Assembly (NCBI GenBank): GCA_023440975.1
Contig: JAEZRD010000078.1
Location: 1 to 64,000 of the forward strand
Reading direction: 5' to 3'
Origin: Methanobacteriota archaeon
Lineage (GTDB): Archaea; Methanobacteriota; Methanobacteria; Methanobacteriales; Methanobacteriaceae
Length of the DNA: 64,000 nucleotides
This document shows positions 19,840-28,844 of this stretch, piece by piece. The position numbers and the translations under genes were made by a program. The stretch's first letter is position 1. Each line of letters begins with the position of its first letter. The notes beneath the pieces were generated by a model. The model made no database searches, was not told the DNA's origin, and saw only the letters and a program-made list of their open reading frames with translations.

Positions 19840-20040
19840 ATGAATGATGATAATTTTCAAGTTAATAGACAATTTTTACAATTTAAAGATAAAAATGTTT
19901 TAATCGGTTTAAAAAATTGGGAAGAAGTAGAAGGTAAAATTGTAACAATTGATAACTTTTTAAACACAATATTAGAATATGAAGGTAATTTAAGAGTTAT
20001 TAAAGGTGGAAAAATAGCTTTTATATCAGTTAAAGATTAA
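19840..20040 (+). CDS. small LSm-like protein
   Basis: 66 residues from ATG 19840, which has TTAGGAG nine bases upstream; an in-frame ATG at 19810 has none. The pattern VLIGLKNWEEVEGKIVTID...NTILE followed by LRVIKGGKIAFISV resembles Sm motif 1 (LK-x-G-x-x-x-x-G-x-L) and Sm motif 2 (I/V-x-G-x-x-I-x-x-I). Archaeal Sm-like proteins form rings that bind U-rich RNA. The match is by eye and the motif 1 glycine is replaced (NWEEVEG), so this is probable, not certain. A 12-bp hairpin follows. Confidence 0.65.
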   Translation: MNDDNFQVNRQFLQFKDKNVLIGLKNWEEVEGKIVTIDNFLNTILEYEGNLRVIKGGKIAFISVKD

Positions 20041-20053
20041 TAAATAAATTTAT

Positions 20054-20095
20054 AATTCATCAAAAAATATATATTTTGATGAATTTTTAATAAAC
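20054..20095. terminator. bidirectional terminator hairpin between LSm-like gene and cobT
   Basis: AATTCATCAAAA (20054-20065) and TTTTGATGAATT (20074-20085) form a perfect 12-bp stem with an eight-base loop between two convergent genes; T-rich on the plus strand side and A-rich reading to the other. Confidence 0.65.
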
Positions 20096-20105
20096 TTTTT
20101 TTTGT

Positions 20106-21191
20106 TTATTTCTCGCATTCTTTTACAATTGCTTCTCTAAGTTGTTCAATATCATTTCCTTTAATAAGAGCTAATAACATTGCTCCTCCAGCACCTGCGC
20201 CTTCTTTTACAAATCCTTTTAAATAATTTTGAAGTCCTTTGTGTTCTGTTTTTTCAAATCCTGGATCTATTACATAAACAGGAATATTTTCATCAATTTG
20301 TTTAATAATATTGAATAAATCTGCAGTTTCATCTTCAGCAACATAAACAGTAGTGGCTAGAGCTATTCTTGAAAAGTCAAATTCAGGATCAATTGTTTTT
20401 ATTAACGCACATACGGCACACATTTGAGTACCTCCAGCTAAGATAACTGGTTTATTGCTTCCCATTGCTATACCTGCTAAAGCAGGTATTATAGGATCTC
20501 CTACTGCTTTAACTGCATCAAATGGTGAGATTATATCAGTTTCTGGATCATCATTTTCAGGATTAATACCTGCATTTTTTAATCCTTCATTAACAGTGTT
20601 TATTTTTAATTCATGTGGATTTGTTGGTGCACTTCCACTAACTTTAAAGTTTGCATCATATCCTAATGCTTTTAAAACTCCTAAAGCTGTTGTTGTTCCA
20701 GCAGGCATACTTTCTCCAACAACAATATAATCATGAAGTTCTGCAAAATCCATTCCTAATTCAACAGCATTGTAATAGATTTCTTCTGCATTTTCTACAG
20801 CGTGACCTGTTCTTATGTCTTTCCCTCCTTCAGTTCCTATTTGTGTTGTTTGAATGACAGGGTCTACTTCACAACCTGCATTTACTATCATAAAAGGGAT
20901 TTTACTTAGATTAAGTGCAGCTTTACTGATAATTGCAGGTGTTGGGGCTGAATCTCCATCAATAACAGTTTGAGCCATTTCATTTGTACATTTAACTTCT
21001 CCAATTGTCATTAATTCAACATCTGCTGCAGGAGTGTATTTTGTTTGTTCTGCACTTGCACCTGCACCACTAATTCCCTCAATTTTAGATGTTTCTGTAG
21101 TTCCTATGGTGCATATAAACGCACAATTTGGTTGATTTTCTATTTTTTTAAATAATTCATCTGATCCATATATTTTTAATCCTTCAATCAA
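20106..21191 (-). CDS. cobT: archaeal CobT-like phosphoribosyltransferase (UPF0284)
   Basis: 361-residue protein of the UPF0284 family, distant relatives of nicotinate-nucleotide:dimethylbenzimidazole phosphoribosyltransferase that activates the lower base of cobamides. Seen: FICTIGTTETSKIEGISGAGAS at the N-terminus, VKCTNEMAQTVIDGDSAPTP, VGESMPAGTTTALGVLKALG, and GGTQMCAVCALI. Start is TTG with AAGGAGTG upstream. It fits an organism that makes cobamides for MtrA and for corrinoid methyltransferases; cbiE is at 39 kb. Confidence 0.88.
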   Translation of the reverse strand: MIEGLKIYGSDELFKKIENQPNCAFICTIGTTETSKIEGISGAGASAEQTKYTPAADVELMTIGEVKCTNEMAQTVIDGDSAPTPAIISKAALNLSKIPFMIVNAGCEVDPVIQTTQIGTEGGKDIRTGHAVENAEEIYYNAVELGMDFAELHDYIVVGESMPAGTTTALGVLKALGYDANFKVSGSAPTNPHELKINTVNEGLKNAGINPENDDPETDIISPFDAVKAVGDPIIPALAGIAMGSNKPVILAGGTQMCAVCALIKTIDPEFDFSRIALATTVYVAEDETADLFNIIKQIDENIPVYVIDPGFEKTEHKGLQNYLKGFVKEGAGAGGAMLLALIKGNDIEQLREAIVKECEK

Positions 21192-21372
21192 TTTTTTTAC
21201 ACTCCTTGAAATTCAATAATTTTTTGTTAATACTTTTTATAAATTATATTACTCATGAAATTCATAATTATATTAATTCATTTAATTATTATAACTTAAT
21301 TATTTTATATAAATTTAGTAAAAAATTATTAACTTTTTTATTTTGTGATATGTTATTTATGGGAGTATTAGT

Positions 21373-23010
21373 TTGATATCATTAGGAATTGAAGGAACTG
21401 CAGAAAAAACAGGTGTAGGAATTGTTGATAGTGAGGGTAATATTTTAGCTTCAGTTGGAAATCAATTATTTCCTAAAGAGGGTGGCATACATCCTCGAGA
21501 AGCAGCAGAACATCATGCTTATTGGATACCTAAGTTAATTCCTCAAGCGGTAGAAGAAGCAGGAATTGGTTTAGGGGACATTGATTTTATTTCATTTTCA
21601 CAAGGTCCTGGCTTAGGTCCTGCTCTTAGAACTGTTGCTACAGCTGCAAGAACACTTTCATTATCATTAAAAATACCTATTGTAGGAGTTAATCATTGTA
21701 TTGGGCATGTTGAAATAGGTAAACTGAATACAGGCGCTATAAATCCTGTTTCTCTTTATGTAAGTGGAGGAAATAGTCAAGTTATTGCTTTTGAATCAGG
21801 AAGATATAGAATTTTTGGTGAAACATTAGATATTGCCGTTGGAAATTGTTTTGATCATTTTGGTAGAGAAACAGGATTAGGTCATCCTGGTGGTCCAGTA
21901 ATTGAAAAATTAGCATTAGAGGGGAAATATGTAGATTTACCTTATATAGTTAAAGGAATGGATTTTTCCTTTTCTGGTTTGTTAAGTGCAGCATTACGTG
22001 CCTTTAAAAGAGGTGTTCCAATCGAAGATATTTGTTTTAGTCTTCAAGAAACGGCTTTTGGAATGTTAGTTGAAGTAACAGAAAGAGCATTATCTCATAC
22101 TGAAAAAGATGAAGTGTTACTTTGTGGGGGAGTTTCTGCTAATTCTAGATTGAGAGAAATGTTGAAAGTAATGGCTGATGAACATTATGCTAAATTTTAT
22201 ATGCCTGAAATGAAATTTTGTGGTGATAATGGTGCTATGATTGCTTGGCTTGGACAATTAACTTATAAATATTTTGGGGCTGTTGATATAAGTGATACTA
22301 GTATTATTCAAAGATTTAGGACCGATGAAGTTGATGTCCCTTGGGTAAATAATGAAGTTCATAAAATTAAACTTCCAAATAATCTTTTGGCTAAGGGAGC
22401 TGAATCTGATATTGTCAAAAAATCTTACTTTGGTAAAGATGCTATTTTAAAGAAAAGAGTGTCTAAATCTTATAGGATAAAGGAAATTGATGATAAAATT
22501 AGAAGAATGCGTACAAAAAGTGAAGCTAAATTAATTAGTGATATTAAGTCATGTGGTGTTAAATCTCCAGTTCTTTATGATGTTAATTTAGACGATAAAT
22601 CTATTTTAATGGAGGAGGTTCATGGGAATCTTCTGAAAAATGTTATGGATGATTTAAGTGCTGATGAGCGTTTTAATCTAGCTAAAGTTATTGGACATAA
22701 TATAGGTTTAATGCATAATAATGATATAATTCATGGGGATATTACAAGCTCAAACATGATTATTGATGATAATGGGGATTTTGTCTTCATTGATTTTGGT
22801 TTAGGTGGTTATTCAGATTTAATTGAAGATAAAGCTACTGATTTATTGGTTCTTAAAAAATCTTTTCAAAGTATTGATTATGATATTGCAAGTGAAACTT
22901 TTGAGTGGATAATTGATGGTTATATTAATACTTATTCTGATGATTTAAGTAAAAATGAAATTAAGAATAAAATTAAAGATATTGAGTCTAGAGGACGTTA
23001 TACTCATTAA
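21373..23010 (+). CDS. kae1-bud32: Kae1-Bud32 fusion (tRNA t6A synthesis, KEOPS)
   Basis: 545 residues joining the two core KEOPS subunits that make N6-threonylcarbamoyladenosine at A37 of tRNA. Kae1 occupies about 1-325: ASKHA start LGIEGTAEKTG, metal histidines in NHCIGHVEIG, GGNSQVIA, and LCGGVSANSRLREM. Bud32 occupies about 340-545 as a small kinase: lysine in KDAILKKRVSK, catalytic IHGDITSSNMI and metal-binding FIDFGLGGYS. The fusion is common in euryarchaea. TTG start. It opens a conserved archaeal cluster with XTPase, rpsO and recJ. Confidence 0.97.
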   Translation: MISLGIEGTAEKTGVGIVDSEGNILASVGNQLFPKEGGIHPREAAEHHAYWIPKLIPQAVEEAGIGLGDIDFISFSQGPGLGPALRTVATAARTLSLSLKIPIVGVNHCIGHVEIGKLNTGAINPVSLYVSGGNSQVIAFESGRYRIFGETLDIAVGNCFDHFGRETGLGHPGGPVIEKLALEGKYVDLPYIVKGMDFSFSGLLSAALRAFKRGVPIEDICFSLQETAFGMLVEVTERALSHTEKDEVLLCGGVSANSRLREMLKVMADEHYAKFYMPEMKFCGDNGAMIAWLGQLTYKYFGAVDISDTSIIQRFRTDEVDVPWVNNEVHKIKLPNNLLAKGAESDIVKKSYFGKDAILKKRVSKSYRIKEIDDKIRRMRTKSEAKLISDIKSCGVKSPVLYDVNLDDKSILMEEVHGNLLKNVMDDLSADERFNLAKVIGHNIGLMHNNDIIHGDITSSNMIIDDNGDFVFIDFGLGGYSDLIEDKATDLLVLKKSFQSIDYDIASETFEWIIDGYINTYSDDLSKNEIKNKIKDIESRGRYTH

Positions 23011-23051
23011 TTTATAATTTTTAATTGTGAAAAAAATTTTAAGGTGTTTAG

Positions 23052-23609
23052 ATGATAACATTTATAACTGGTAATAAACATAAAGTAATAGAAGCAGAGA
23101 ATATTTTCAAAAATTTCGATATTAAATTAGAGCATATAGATTTAGGGTACTGTGAACCTCAAGGAACTCTTGTGGATGTGGCTAAATTTGGTGCAAAATA
23201 TGCTAGTCGAAAATTAAACAAATCTGTTATTGTTGAAGATGCTGGTTTGTTTATTAAATCTTTAAATGGTTTTCCTGGAGCTTATTCTTCTTATGTGCAA
23301 GATACTTTAGGTAATCAAGGAATTTTAAAGTTAATGAACAATTTTGATGACCGATACGCTGAATTCAGGTCAGTCATTGGGTATTGTGCCCCCAAGTCTG
23401 AGCCCAAGGTCTTTTTAGGGCGTGTTGAAGGTCAAATAGCTCTTGAAGAAAAAGGTAATCTTGGTTTTGCTTTTGATCCTTTATTTTATGTGGAAGAAGA
23501 AGGTAAAACTTTTGGAGAATTAACAACCGAAGAGAAAAACCAGTTTTCTCATAGAAGAAATTCTTTACAACAATTTATTAATTGGTATGTTGACCAATTG
23601 AAGAAATAA
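23052..23609 (+). CDS. XTP/dITP diphosphatase (HAM1/RdgB family)
   Basis: Hydrolyses XTP and (d)ITP to keep them out of nucleic acids. 185 residues beginning [15 protein letters not shown], with [22 protein letters not shown] and [27 protein letters not shown], all family hallmarks. AAGGTG stands upstream of the ATG. It lies 41 bases after kae1-bud32, probably in the same operon. Bases about 23340-23425 use CCC, AAG, GAG and GTC codons far more than the rest of the gene. Confidence 0.96.
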   Translation: MITFITGNKHKVIEAENIFKNFDIKLEHIDLGYCEPQGTLVDVAKFGAKYASRKLNKSVIVEDAGLFIKSLNGFPGAYSSYVQDTLGNQGILKLMNNFDDRYAEFRSVIGYCAPKSEPKVFLGRVEGQIALEEKGNLGFAFDPLFYVEEEGKTFGELTTEEKNQFSHRRNSLQQFINWYVDQLKK

Positions 23610-23688
23610 TAATTATTTTATAATATAATAATTTATTTAATCTATTAAGGCCGATTTTTAAAATAAAAAAATTAATGAGGTAATAAAT

Positions 23689-24084
23689 ATGTCCGTAGAC
23701 TGGGTAACTTATTCAAATGAAGAAATTGAAGAATTAATATTAAAATTTTCAAAAGAAGGAAAATCCGCAAGTGAAATTGGTGTCACTTTAAGAGATCAAT
23801 ATGGAATTCCTAGTGTTAAAGCAGTAACTGGTGAAAAAATCACCCAAATTCTTGAAAAAAATAATCAAGGTAATGATTATCCTGAAGATATTATGAACTT
23901 AATAAGAAGAGCTGTAAATATAAGAGATCATTTAGCTGAAAATCCTAAAGATATTCATTCTAAAAGAGGATTAACTATAATTGAATCTAGAATTCGTAGA
24001 TTAGGTGCTTATTACGTAAATACAGGTAAATTACCAGAAGGATGGAGATACGATCCAACACAAGCAGCACTCCTTGTTAAGTAG
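23689..24084 (+). CDS. rpsO: 30S ribosomal protein S15
   Basis: Archaeal-type S15 of 131 residues, with the N-terminal extension typical of archaea and eukaryotes ([22 protein letters not shown]) and the core [29 protein letters not shown]. Binds 16S rRNA in the small subunit platform. It overlaps the start of the recJ-like gene by about 11 bases. Confidence 0.97.
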   Translation: MSVDWVTYSNEEIEELILKFSKEGKSASEIGVTLRDQYGIPSVKAVTGEKITQILEKNNQGNDYPEDIMNLIRRAVNIRDHLAENPKDIHSKRGLTIIESRIRRLGAYYVNTGKLPEGWRYDPTQAALLVK

Positions 24085-25411
24085 ATCAAGTAGCGCTTGT
24101 GATATGCTTAAGAAGCATATCGAAAATGATGACGTTATAAGATTAATTTCTCATAACGATGCTGATGGAATTTCAGCTGCTGGTGTTATAGCTAATGCTA
24201 TAAAAGAAGAAGGAGGACAATTTCACACTACAATTGTTCCTCGTCTTAAATCAGATATTGTTAGAGATTTAGCTAAAGAAAAATATGATTTATTTATATT
24301 TTCTGATATGGGTAGTGCTTGTATAAAGCAAATTAACCAATCTATCAAATCTGATGTTATAATTGCTGATCATCATCAGCCTAGTGATGTTGAAGCTAAT
24401 GATAATGTAGTTCATATTAATCCTCACTTATTTGGAATCGATGGAAGTAAAGATTTAAGTGGTGCGGGATCTAGTTATTTAGTAGTTAGAGATATGGATA
24501 AGAAACATTTAGCTTATCTTGCATTAGTTGGGGCTTTTGGTGATATGCAATGTCCAAATGGATTTTCAGGTGTTAATCAAATGATTTTATCTGATGGTAA
24601 AGAATCAGGTAATTTGGAAATTCATGAAGATTTAAAAATTGTATCTAAAGCTAATGAACCTCTTTATAAATCATTAGCTTATACCTTAAATCCTGCCCTT
24701 CCAGGAGTTACTGGAAATTTAGAGGGAGCCATAGGATTTTTAGAAGAACGTGGAATATCTTATGGGATTAAATTTGATGAGTTAAGTGATGAAGAACGGG
24801 ATGTTCTTAAAGATGAACTTATTAAACTTAATCCTGAAATTTTTGGCGATATATATGCTGTTCCTAAATTAGATCCTGTATTAAGAAATTTAGAAGAATA
24901 TTCAACTTTATTAGATTCTTGTGGTAAGAATAAGAAGTTTGGTTTAGGTATTTCACTTACTTTAGGTGAAAAAGATAAAGCTTTAGATGCAGCACTTAAC
25001 CTTCAAAATAATTATCGTTCTGAGTTAATGAAAGGAATGGAATGGATTACACGTGAAGGTAGTGTACCTATGGATTATATTCAATATATTTATAGTGATG
25101 ACAAAGTTTTAAAAAGTGTCATGGGTACTATTGCTAGTGTTGGAATGTCTGCAAAAATATTACCTGAGGATAAACCTATTTTGGCTTTAGCTAGACTTCA
25201 TAATGATATTAAAATTTCTGGAAGAACAACTAGACCTATGGTTGAAAGGGGTGTTGATTTAGGTAAAGCTTTATCTGATGCGTCAGCAAGCTTTGGTGGT
25301 CAAGGTGGAGGTCATGATATAGCTGCAGGAGCTATGATTCCTTTTACTGCTAAAGATAATTTTTTAAATTTAGTTAATGATATTGTTGAAAGTCAATTGA
25401 ATAATAACTAA
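24074..25411 (+). CDS. recJ: archaeal RecJ / GAN-type DHH exonuclease
   Basis: Single-strand-specific exonuclease of the DHH family; archaeal members bind GINS and act with the replicative helicase. 445 residues. DHH motifs: [13 protein letters not shown] (about 22-34), FSDMGSA, IADHHQP (DHH), GAFGDMQ; the DHHA1 part ends with [18 protein letters not shown]. Start uncertain: TTG 24074 overlaps rpsO and lacks a clear binding site, ATG 24104 is the alternative but would shorten a conserved helix. Translational coupling to rpsO is likely. Confidence 0.93.
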   Translation: MLSRSSSACDMLKKHIENDDVIRLISHNDADGISAAGVIANAIKEEGGQFHTTIVPRLKSDIVRDLAKEKYDLFIFSDMGSACIKQINQSIKSDVIIADHHQPSDVEANDNVVHINPHLFGIDGSKDLSGAGSSYLVVRDMDKKHLAYLALVGAFGDMQCPNGFSGVNQMILSDGKESGNLEIHEDLKIVSKANEPLYKSLAYTLNPALPGVTGNLEGAIGFLEERGISYGIKFDELSDEERDVLKDELIKLNPEIFGDIYAVPKLDPVLRNLEEYSTLLDSCGKNKKFGLGISLTLGEKDKALDAALNLQNNYRSELMKGMEWITREGSVPMDYIQYIYSDDKVLKSVMGTIASVGMSAKILPEDKPILALARLHNDIKISGRTTRPMVERGVDLGKALSDASASFGGQGGGHDIAAGAMIPFTAKDNFLNLVNDIVESQLNNN

Positions 25412-25538
25412 ATTTACTTTTTTTATATTCTTTTTTTTAAGGAAACTTTTATAATTTTTAAAAGTTAATATATTTTTAATATATTAATTAATTCTTGTAT
25501 TATTAATGAATAATTATTGATTTTAGGAGTATTTTAAG

Positions 25539-26729
25539 ATGTTTTTAACCCAAGATGAACAAAAAATGTGTGATGGTGAATATGGTGAAACTATACGTAA
25601 GAGTATGGATATTTTAGTTGCTTTAGGAGATATTTATGGGGCTGAAAAATTTGTGGACATTAGCTCTGCTCAGGTTTCCGGTGTTTCATATAAAACAATT
25701 GGTGAAGCTGGTTTAGAGTATCTTGAAGATTTAGCTTCTGATAAAAGTGGTTTTGCTACTATACCTTCTACTCTTAATCCTGCTGGGACTGATTTGGATA
25801 ATTGGGAGGAATTAGGTTTTCCATCTGATTTTGCAGCTAAACAAACTAGTATTGTTAATGCTTATGGTCAATTAGGTATTTCTGAAACTTGTACTTGTAC
25901 TCCTTATTTGATTGGTAATGTTCCTAGGTTTAGAGATCATATTTCTTGGTCTGAATCATCTGCTGTAGCTTATGTTAATTCTGTTATTGGTGCTAGAACT
26001 AATCGTGAGGGGGGTCCTGGTGCTTTAGCTGCTGCTATTTGTGGTAAAACTCCTTTATATGGTTTTCACTTAGATGAGAATCGGGCTTCTACTCTTCTTA
26101 TTGATGTTGATACTGATTTGGTGGGTGCTGATTTTGGTGCTTTAGGTTATGCTGTAGGTCAAATTGTTGGTGATGGTGTTCCTTATTTTAAATTAAATAA
26201 TATTCCAAATAATAATGATTTAAAATCTTTAGGTGCTGCTTTAGCTTCTTCAGGTGCTGTTGCACTTTATTATGTAGAGGGTGTTAGTCCTGAGTATGAT
26301 ACTGTTGCTTCCAGTAGTGATGTTGATGAAAAAATGAGTATTGGTAGTTCTGAAATTAAAGATACTCGTGATAATTTATCTTCTGCTTCAGGATTTGCTG
26401 ATTTGGTTTGTTTAGGTTGTCCTCATGCTTCTTTAGAAGAAATTAAAGATGTTGCTAATTTTGTTAAAGGTAAACATATTTCAAATGAGCTTTGGATTTG
26501 TACATCTATAAATGTTAAGGCTGCAGCTAATAGAATGGGTTATACTGAAATGATTGAAAATGCAGGAGGACATATAGTTCAAGATACTTGTATGGTAGTA
26601 GCTCCTATTGAAGACATGGGATATGAAATTATTGGTGTAAATTCTGCAAAGGCAGCTAACTATGTACCATCTATGTGTGGTCTAAAAGTAATTTACAATG
26701 ATTTTGAAAAATTGTTAAAATTCGATTAG
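25539..26729 (+). CDS. phosphomevalonate dehydratase large subunit (aconitase X family)
   Basis: 396-residue AcnX catalytic protein. In archaea with the modified mevalonate pathway this subunit, with a small DUF126 partner, dehydrates 5-phosphomevalonate to trans-anhydromevalonate phosphate for isoprenoid lipids. Candidate Fe-S cysteines are in [21 protein letters not shown] and [26 protein letters not shown] is the substrate block. AGGAG stands upstream of the ATG. The small subunit is not adjacent and was not found in the window. It occupies the place after recJ in this strand order. Confidence 0.9.
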   Translation: MFLTQDEQKMCDGEYGETIRKSMDILVALGDIYGAEKFVDISSAQVSGVSYKTIGEAGLEYLEDLASDKSGFATIPSTLNPAGTDLDNWEELGFPSDFAAKQTSIVNAYGQLGISETCTCTPYLIGNVPRFRDHISWSESSAVAYVNSVIGARTNREGGPGALAAAICGKTPLYGFHLDENRASTLLIDVDTDLVGADFGALGYAVGQIVGDGVPYFKLNNIPNNNDLKSLGAALASSGAVALYYVEGVSPEYDTVASSSDVDEKMSIGSSEIKDTRDNLSSASGFADLVCLGCPHASLEEIKDVANFVKGKHISNELWICTSINVKAAANRMGYTEMIENAGGHIVQDTCMVVAPIEDMGYEIIGVNSAKAANYVPSMCGLKVIYNDFEKLLKFD

Positions 26730-26851
26730 ATAATTTTTCAAAAAATATATTATTATACTTTTCAAATGCTCTAGGACAAAAGTTTTATTTATAAAATTAT
26801 AAATTTTAGTTTAACTATCAATATAATTTACAATTAATGAGGTAAAATAAA

Positions 26852-27115
26852 ATGAATTATAAAGATATGAAATTTTGTCAATCCTGTGCAATGCCAATGA
26901 CTGATGAACTTTATGGTACCGAAGCAGATGGAAATAAAAGTGAAGATTACTGTAAATATTGTTACCAAAATGGTAAATTTACAGGCGATATGACAATGGA
27001 AGAAATGATAGATTTTTGTGTGCCAAAAACTGTAGAAAATGCAGGTATGGATGAAAAATCCGCACGAAAAATGTTAAATGAAATGTTTCCAATGTTAAAA
27101 AGATGGCAAAAATAA
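26852..27115 (+). CDS. small putative zinc-ribbon protein
   Basis: 87 residues with KFCQSCAMPM at 8-17 and YCKYCYQNGKF near 34-44, together a CxxC...CxxC ribbon of the type annotated as 'putative zinc ribbon domain'. The rest is a helical tail ending FPMLKRWQK. TGAGGT precedes the ATG. Function unknown; such proteins are frequent in anaerobes. Confidence 0.85.
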   Translation: MNYKDMKFCQSCAMPMTDELYGTEADGNKSEDYCKYCYQNGKFTGDMTMEEMIDFCVPKTVENAGMDEKSARKMLNEMFPMLKRWQK

Positions 27116-27353
27116 ATCAACAAGTAAAATTTCACTTTTTTTATAAACTTTTTAATTTTTATATTTTTTTAGATTTTCTACTTTTTTTTATTATTTATTA
27201 ATTAATAATCTGATTAAATAAAAAAAATAATAATTATATAATAGTTAAACTAATATATTCATAATTAATATTAGTTTAATAAAAAATTAAAGGAATATTA
27301 TTAAAAAAATTTTCAAAATTTGTTTCAAATAAAAAATAGGGAGAATAACTAAA

Positions 27354-28844
27354 ATGGATTGTATAGTTATTGGAGCTGGAAATGCTGGACGTCCAGTTGC
27401 AAGATTACTTAATTATATAGGGCATAATGTTACAATTACAGATCCTAAAAAATTAGAAGATTTTCATGATGATTTTCAGGAATATTTACTTATAATGGAA
27501 AAAGAAGGGGTGACTTTAGATTTAGGTAATATGACCCCAAATTTAGAAGGATTTGACCATGTATATGCTGCACCTACATTGCCTGAAAACTCACCAGCCG
27601 CTCAAGCTATTAAAAAATCAAATTTAATTAAAATTACAAATGATGATTTTGGAAAAATAGTTAATAATTTAATTAAACCTGATATAATTGGAATAACAGG
27701 TAGTGTTGGAAAAACAAGTACCACTCATATTGTAGATTCAATGTTTAGAGCTGCAGGTTATAAAATATGGAAATGTTCATCAATGAATCAAAATTTAGTA
27801 AGTGAAGTGATTGTTGATGGTATCATTAAAGGTTTGCCCGATAAAGCAGATATAGCCATATTAGAACTTCCTCATGGAACAGCAGGATTAATGGGTGAAT
27901 TAAAACTTAAAGTAGGAGCATTACTTAATGTTTATGAAGAACATTTATCAGAATTTGGAGGGTCAATGGAAAAATACATCCAAAGAAAAATGTTCATTAC
28001 AAAACACAGTGAAAAATTAATTTCCAGTGTGCAATGTAAAGATATTCTTAAAGATAAACGTCCAGACACATTATATTATGGAATGATTAATAACATACCC
28101 GGCTATGAAGAAGGAATAGATTTCTTTGATAAAATTAACAATGGAAAAGATATTGTTATCGGTGAATTTGAAGATGGTAAAAATCAAGTATGTAATTTCA
28201 TTGGGGAAAGTGGACATAAATCAATTAGAATAGGATACAATTTTGAAGATAAAAAAGATGAATTTAGTTCTGAATTTTATATGATGAGTTATTATTTTGA
28301 AAATGCATTAGCAGCTACTGCAATATCAATGGCTTATGGTTTAGATTTAAAATTTATCAAAGAAGGATTAAAGAATTTTAAAGGTTTAGCAGTACACATG
28401 GAATATATTGGAAGTTATAAAGGTCGTGAAGTGTTTATAGATGCATCATACTTAGTTGAAGGTATGAGAGCTACATTAGAATTCTTTGAAGATAAACCTC
28501 TTATAGTTTTATTAGATAATTTTGATACTACTACTGAACGAGATAAACAGGAAGCTGGAAAATTAGTTGGAAAGTATGCAGATGTTATGGTTGCAACAGG
28601 TTTCAATGAACCTTATCAAAAAGTTATAATGGAACCAGCTCAAGAATTATTAGATGCAGCAGTAAATTCGGATGCTAAAAAAGTTTTAGCTGAAACAATG
28701 GTTGATGGAGCTGAAATGTGTATTAAATATTCTAAACCTGGAGATAGTATTTTGCATTTAGGTCCACAATTAATGCAAAATTACGAAAGTGTTAGAGAAA
28801 AAATAATTAAAGGTTTAGAAGAAGGTTGTAAAAAGTATGAATAG
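27354..28844 (+). CDS. Mur ligase family protein, probable pseudomurein peptide ligase (first of pair)
   Basis: 496 residues. N-terminal Rossmann-like domain (CIVIGAGNAGRPVARLL, MurC/MurD style), central ATP domain with P-loop GITGSVGKTSTTH near 119-131, and a C-terminal Mur domain (IDASYLVEGMRATLEFF). Homologous adjacent Mur ligases in Methanobacteriales are assigned to the peptide stem of pseudomurein. In this copy some central motifs differ from bacterial enzymes (ILELPHGTAGL, NVYEEHLSEFGG instead of NI-x-x-DHLD). GGGAG precedes the ATG. Its last eight bases overlap the next ligase. Confidence 0.85.
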   Translation: MDCIVIGAGNAGRPVARLLNYIGHNVTITDPKKLEDFHDDFQEYLLIMEKEGVTLDLGNMTPNLEGFDHVYAAPTLPENSPAAQAIKKSNLIKITNDDFGKIVNNLIKPDIIGITGSVGKTSTTHIVDSMFRAAGYKIWKCSSMNQNLVSEVIVDGIIKGLPDKADIAILELPHGTAGLMGELKLKVGALLNVYEEHLSEFGGSMEKYIQRKMFITKHSEKLISSVQCKDILKDKRPDTLYYGMINNIPGYEEGIDFFDKINNGKDIVIGEFEDGKNQVCNFIGESGHKSIRIGYNFEDKKDEFSSEFYMMSYYFENALAATAISMAYGLDLKFIKEGLKNFKGLAVHMEYIGSYKGREVFIDASYLVEGMRATLEFFEDKPLIVLLDNFDTTTERDKQEAGKLVGKYADVMVATGFNEPYQKVIMEPAQELLDAAVNSDAKKVLAETMVDGAEMCIKYSKPGDSILHLGPQLMQNYESVREKIIKGLEEGCKKYE

